Below are positions 6,423 to 8,448 of a stretch of 8,448 nucleotides of DNA, one piece after another. Within the stretch, counting starts at the first letter, position 1. Every line of letters starts with the position of its first letter. The notes under the pieces were generated by a model, which did no database searches, was not told where the DNA came from, and saw nothing but the letters and a program-made list of their open reading frames with translations. This DNA is from Anaerolineales bacterium (GTDB lineage: Bacteria; Chloroflexota; Anaerolineae; 4572-78; NAK82): positions 1-8,448 of the forward strand of contig JAHELX010000247.1 in assembly GCA_024643945.1 (NCBI GenBank), in the 5' to 3' direction. Both the position numbers and the translations under genes were made by a program.

Positions 6423-7190
6423 ATGAATGGCGGACAGGAAACAGCAGATCAATATTCTACGGACGATATCATCATTTGCCGAGACGTGCATAAATGGTTT
6501 GGAGACTTTCACGTGCTGCGAGGGATTAGCCTGACAATGAAGCGGCAGGAAGTTGTAGTCATTTTTGGCCCGTCGGGCTCAGGTAAATCCACTTTCATTC
6601 GTACCATCAACCGGCTGGAGGATCACCAGCGAGGCGACATCATCGTGGATGGTATTGAGTTGACCAATGACATTCGCAATATCGAAGCCATCCGCAGCGA
6701 AGTAGGCATGGTGTTCCAGCAGTTCAATCTCTTCCCTCACCTGACGGCTATACAGAACATCACCCTGGCCCCCATGTGGGTGCGTAAATGGCCCAAAGAG
6801 AAGGCTGAGAAGGTGGCGCGGGAACTTCTGGAGCGAGTGGGCATTCCCGAGCAAGCTGATAAGTATCCAGCGCAGTTATCGGGTGGGCAGCAGCAACGGG
6901 TGGCCATTGCCCGCGCCCTGGCCATGCAGCCCAAGATTATGCTCTTCGACGAGCCCACGTCGGCGCTGGACCCGGAGATGATCAAGGAAGTGCTCGACGT
7001 GATGAAGGAACTGGCGCTGTCGGGGATGACGATGATCGTCGTCACCCACGAGATGGGCTTTGCGCGCGAAGTGGCCGACCGGATGGTATTTTTCGACGAT
7101 GGGACCATCGTCGAGGCTGGCACGCCCGAAGAGATTTTCAGCAGTCCCAAGGAAGACCGAACCGTACTCTTCCTCTCCCAGATTCTATGA
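6423..7190 (+). CDS. aapP: Amino-acid ABC transporter ATP-binding protein (AapP/GlnQ-like)
   Basis: A 255-residue cytoplasmic ATPase, the usual length for AapP/GlnQ/BztD. It powers import by dimerising on AapQM. All nucleotide-binding motifs are intact: Walker [10 protein letters not shown] (49-57), Q-loop Gln99 in [15 protein letters not shown] signature LSGGQQQ (152-158), Walker B IMLFDEP (172-178), D-loop SALD (180-183) and H-loop His209 in VTHEMGFA. The A-loop region has [10 protein letters not shown], the aromatic residue being Trp25 or Phe26. Polar amino-acid family blocks such as [18 protein letters not shown] (63-80), [18 protein letters not shown] and FLSQIL at the end resemble AapP closely. 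The start ATG 6423 lies 22 bases after the aapM stop. It ends 30 bases before a thiolase-like gene, so the transporter message probably continues into that gene. Confidence 0.96.
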   Translation: MNGGQETADQYSTDDIIICRDVHKWFGDFHVLRGISLTMKRQEVVVIFGPSGSGKSTFIRTINRLEDHQRGDIIVDGIELTNDIRNIEAIRSEVGMVFQQFNLFPHLTAIQNITLAPMWVRKWPKEKAEKVARELLERVGIPEQADKYPAQLSGGQQQRVAIARALAMQPKIMLFDEPTSALDPEMIKEVLDVMKELALSGMTMIVVTHEMGFAREVADRMVFFDDGTIVEAGTPEEIFSSPKEDRTVLFLSQIL

Positions 7191-7208
7191 ACAGAACTTA
7201 ATCAGGTC

Positions 7209-7214
7209 AGGAAG
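7209..7214 (+). promoter_or_regulatory. Ribosome binding site of a TTG-started gene
   Basis: AGGAAG lies six bases before TTG 7221. No ATG or GTG occurs in this frame between the aapP stop and 7221, so this site and the conserved thiolase N-terminus right after it (HQVSIVGIGQIPI) support TTG initiation. Confidence 0.6.
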
Positions 7215-7220
7215 CCCTAC

Positions 7221-8378
7221 TTGCATCAGGTCAGCATCGTCGGCATCGGCCAGATACCAATTGAAAAAGAGAGCCGCCTCAGCCTGAGGCAGATGGGAGC
7301 CAGGGCAGTGAGGCTGGCGATGGAAAATGCGGGCGTCGAGCAAGTTGACGCCCTTTTTGCCGGGAACATGCTGGCCGATGAGTTACAAGGGCAAAAACAC
7401 ATCGCCACCCTCATCGCCAGCGAGGCGGATTTAGCAGGAGTTGAGGCACTACAAGTGCGAGCAGCCACGGCCACCGGCGCGGCGTCGCTGCGTATGGCCT
7501 ATTTCGCCGTTGCCTCGGGCGAGGCCGAGCTGGCCGTGGCCATGGGTGTGGAGAAGATGAGCAGCGCGCCGGCCACTGGCGTCCTGGCCAAGGCGCTGGA
7601 TGCCGAGCGCGAAATCCCTAGCGGAGCCACCCTCATCAGCCAGAACGCCCGGCTGATGCAGATGTACCTGGAACGCTACGGCGTCGATTACAGCGCCTTC
7701 GCCAATTTTGCGGTTAACGCGCATCGCAACGCCGGCACCAATCCTATGGCGCTTTTCCACAAGCAAGTCACTCAGGAAGACGTGCTCCAATCGAGGATGA
7801 TTAGCCCACCGATTCGACTGCTCGACTGTTCGCCGATCTGTGATGGCGCTGCAGCCGTCATTCTGGCCCCGGCCGACCTGGCCCGGACGCTGATGGATGG
7901 CCCGGTGCACATCCTGGCCTCGTCGGTGGCGACTGATTGGCTAGTGGTGGATGACCGGCATGATCCGCTGGCCCTGAAAGCAGGCCGCAAGTCGGCGCAA
8001 GCGGCCTACCGGCGAGCCGGAATCAGGCCGGAGGCGGTTGATTTCTTCGAAGTGCACGACGCGTTCAGCATTATGGCCTGCTTGATTCTGGAGGCGTGTG
8101 GCTTTGCTCGACCAGGAGAGGGCTGGCGGTTATCCGCCGAAGGAGAGATCTTTCGCGAAGGGAAACTGCCCATCAGCACTATGGGCGGCCTGAAAGCGCG
8201 AGGACATCCCATCGGCGCCACCGCCCTCTACCAGACATGTGAAATTGTGCAACAACTCACCGGCCAGGCGGGGGCTAACCAGTTGCGCGATCCTCAAATC
8301 GCCATGCTCCAGAGTGTAGGCGGGACAGCGGCCACTGTGCTGACGCACATCTTTGCCCGTGATGACCAGGCTCCCTGA
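7221..8378 (+). CDS. SCP2-type thiolase homologue lacking the nucleophilic cysteine
   Basis: A complete 385-residue member of the thiolase superfamily, of the SCP2-like group that includes archaeal and Chloroflexota 'thiolase domain-containing' proteins. Blocks seen: VSIVGIGQIPIEK (4-16), VDALFAGNM (42-50), VRAATATGAASLRMAYFAVASG (79-100), AVAMGVEKMS (106-115), DCSPICDGAAAVIL (202-215), EVHDAFSI (277-284; NEAFA position), and MGGLKARGHPIGATALYQ with His329 (321-338). The nucleophile block normally reads ACASG; here it is ATATG, with Thr83 in place of Cys. The C-terminal block is QSVGGTAATVL, without Cys, as is common in SCP2-type proteins. Loss of the nucleophile argues against ordinary thiolase catalysis; a binding, partner-dependent or altered role is possible. 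SCP2-like thiolases often pair with a DUF35 OB-fold protein, but none is present in the 70 bases that follow. It sits 30 bases after aapP and is probably co-transcribed. Confidence 0.9.
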   Translation: MHQVSIVGIGQIPIEKESRLSLRQMGARAVRLAMENAGVEQVDALFAGNMLADELQGQKHIATLIASEADLAGVEALQVRAATATGAASLRMAYFAVASGEAELAVAMGVEKMSSAPATGVLAKALDAEREIPSGATLISQNARLMQMYLERYGVDYSAFANFAVNAHRNAGTNPMALFHKQVTQEDVLQSRMISPPIRLLDCSPICDGAAAVILAPADLARTLMDGPVHILASSVATDWLVVDDRHDPLALKAGRKSAQAAYRRAGIRPEAVDFFEVHDAFSIMACLILEACGFARPGEGWRLSAEGEIFREGKLPISTMGGLKARGHPIGATALYQTCEIVQQLTGQAGANQLRDPQIAMLQSVGGTAATVLTHIFARDDQAP

Positions 8379-8402
8379 GTGTGCGAACCGGCAGTAAACG
8401 TA

Positions 8403-8429
8403 ACGCGGGCGTTTCACCACCGCCCGCGT
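8403..8429 (+). terminator. Hairpin after the thiolase-like gene, possible operon terminator
   Basis: ACGCGGGCG (8403-8411) pairs perfectly with CGCCCGCGT (8421-8429) over a nine-base loop, 24 bases after the TGA stop at 8376-8378. The stem is very GC-rich, but what follows (CAAATTCATAAC) is AT-rich without a clear T-run, so termination is plausible rather than certain. Confidence 0.5.
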
Positions 8430-8448
8430 CAAATTCATAACTATTTCC

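Overview
The window is a moderately GC-rich bacterial stretch with seven genes, all on the plus strand and closely packed. The best clue to the host is the substrate-binding protein: between its lipoprotein-type signal and its binding domain lies a Val/Glu/Thr-rich linker ending in ATPTPE. I associate this pattern with solute-binding lipoproteins of Chloroflexota (Anaerolineae-like bacteria). That is inference from family knowledge; there is no rRNA or other taxonomic marker here.

Left part (1-1738): the C-terminal part of a thiolase (acetyl-CoA acetyltransferase type, 5' end outside the window). After 13 bases and a good ribosome binding site comes a complete family III (CaiB/BaiF-type) CoA-transferase. 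The two look like an acyl-CoA operon. A 349-base intergenic region with small palindromes follows.

Centre (2088-7190): a complete polar amino-acid ABC transporter of the AapJQMP/Bzt class, in the order periplasmic-type binding protein (aapJ), permease (aapQ), permease (aapM) and ATPase (aapP). AapQ and AapM overlap by 4 bases, and AapM carries an extra, apparently duplicated, N-terminal membrane module. Between aapJ and aapQ lies a 312-base gap rich in nested inverted repeats, including a 15-bp hairpin whose geometry resembles a tRNA acceptor/T-arm minihelix. It may set the ratio of binding protein to permease, or it may be a small mobile or dispersed element.

Right part (7221-8448): 30 bases after aapP, from a TTG start, comes an SCP2/non-decarboxylating-type thiolase homologue in which the usual nucleophilic Cys is replaced by Thr, then a hairpin that may be the operon terminator.

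Taken together, the cluster places high-affinity import of amino acids (or similar zwitterions) beside CoA-activation and thiolysis enzymes. This would fit uptake and catabolism of an amino acid or related compound through acyl-CoA intermediates; the substrate cannot be read from the sequence. I see no CRISPR array, rRNA, complete tRNA or recognisable insertion sequence. Apart from the intercistronic structured element, the duplicated AapM module and the Cys-less thiolase, the genes are of well-known families.
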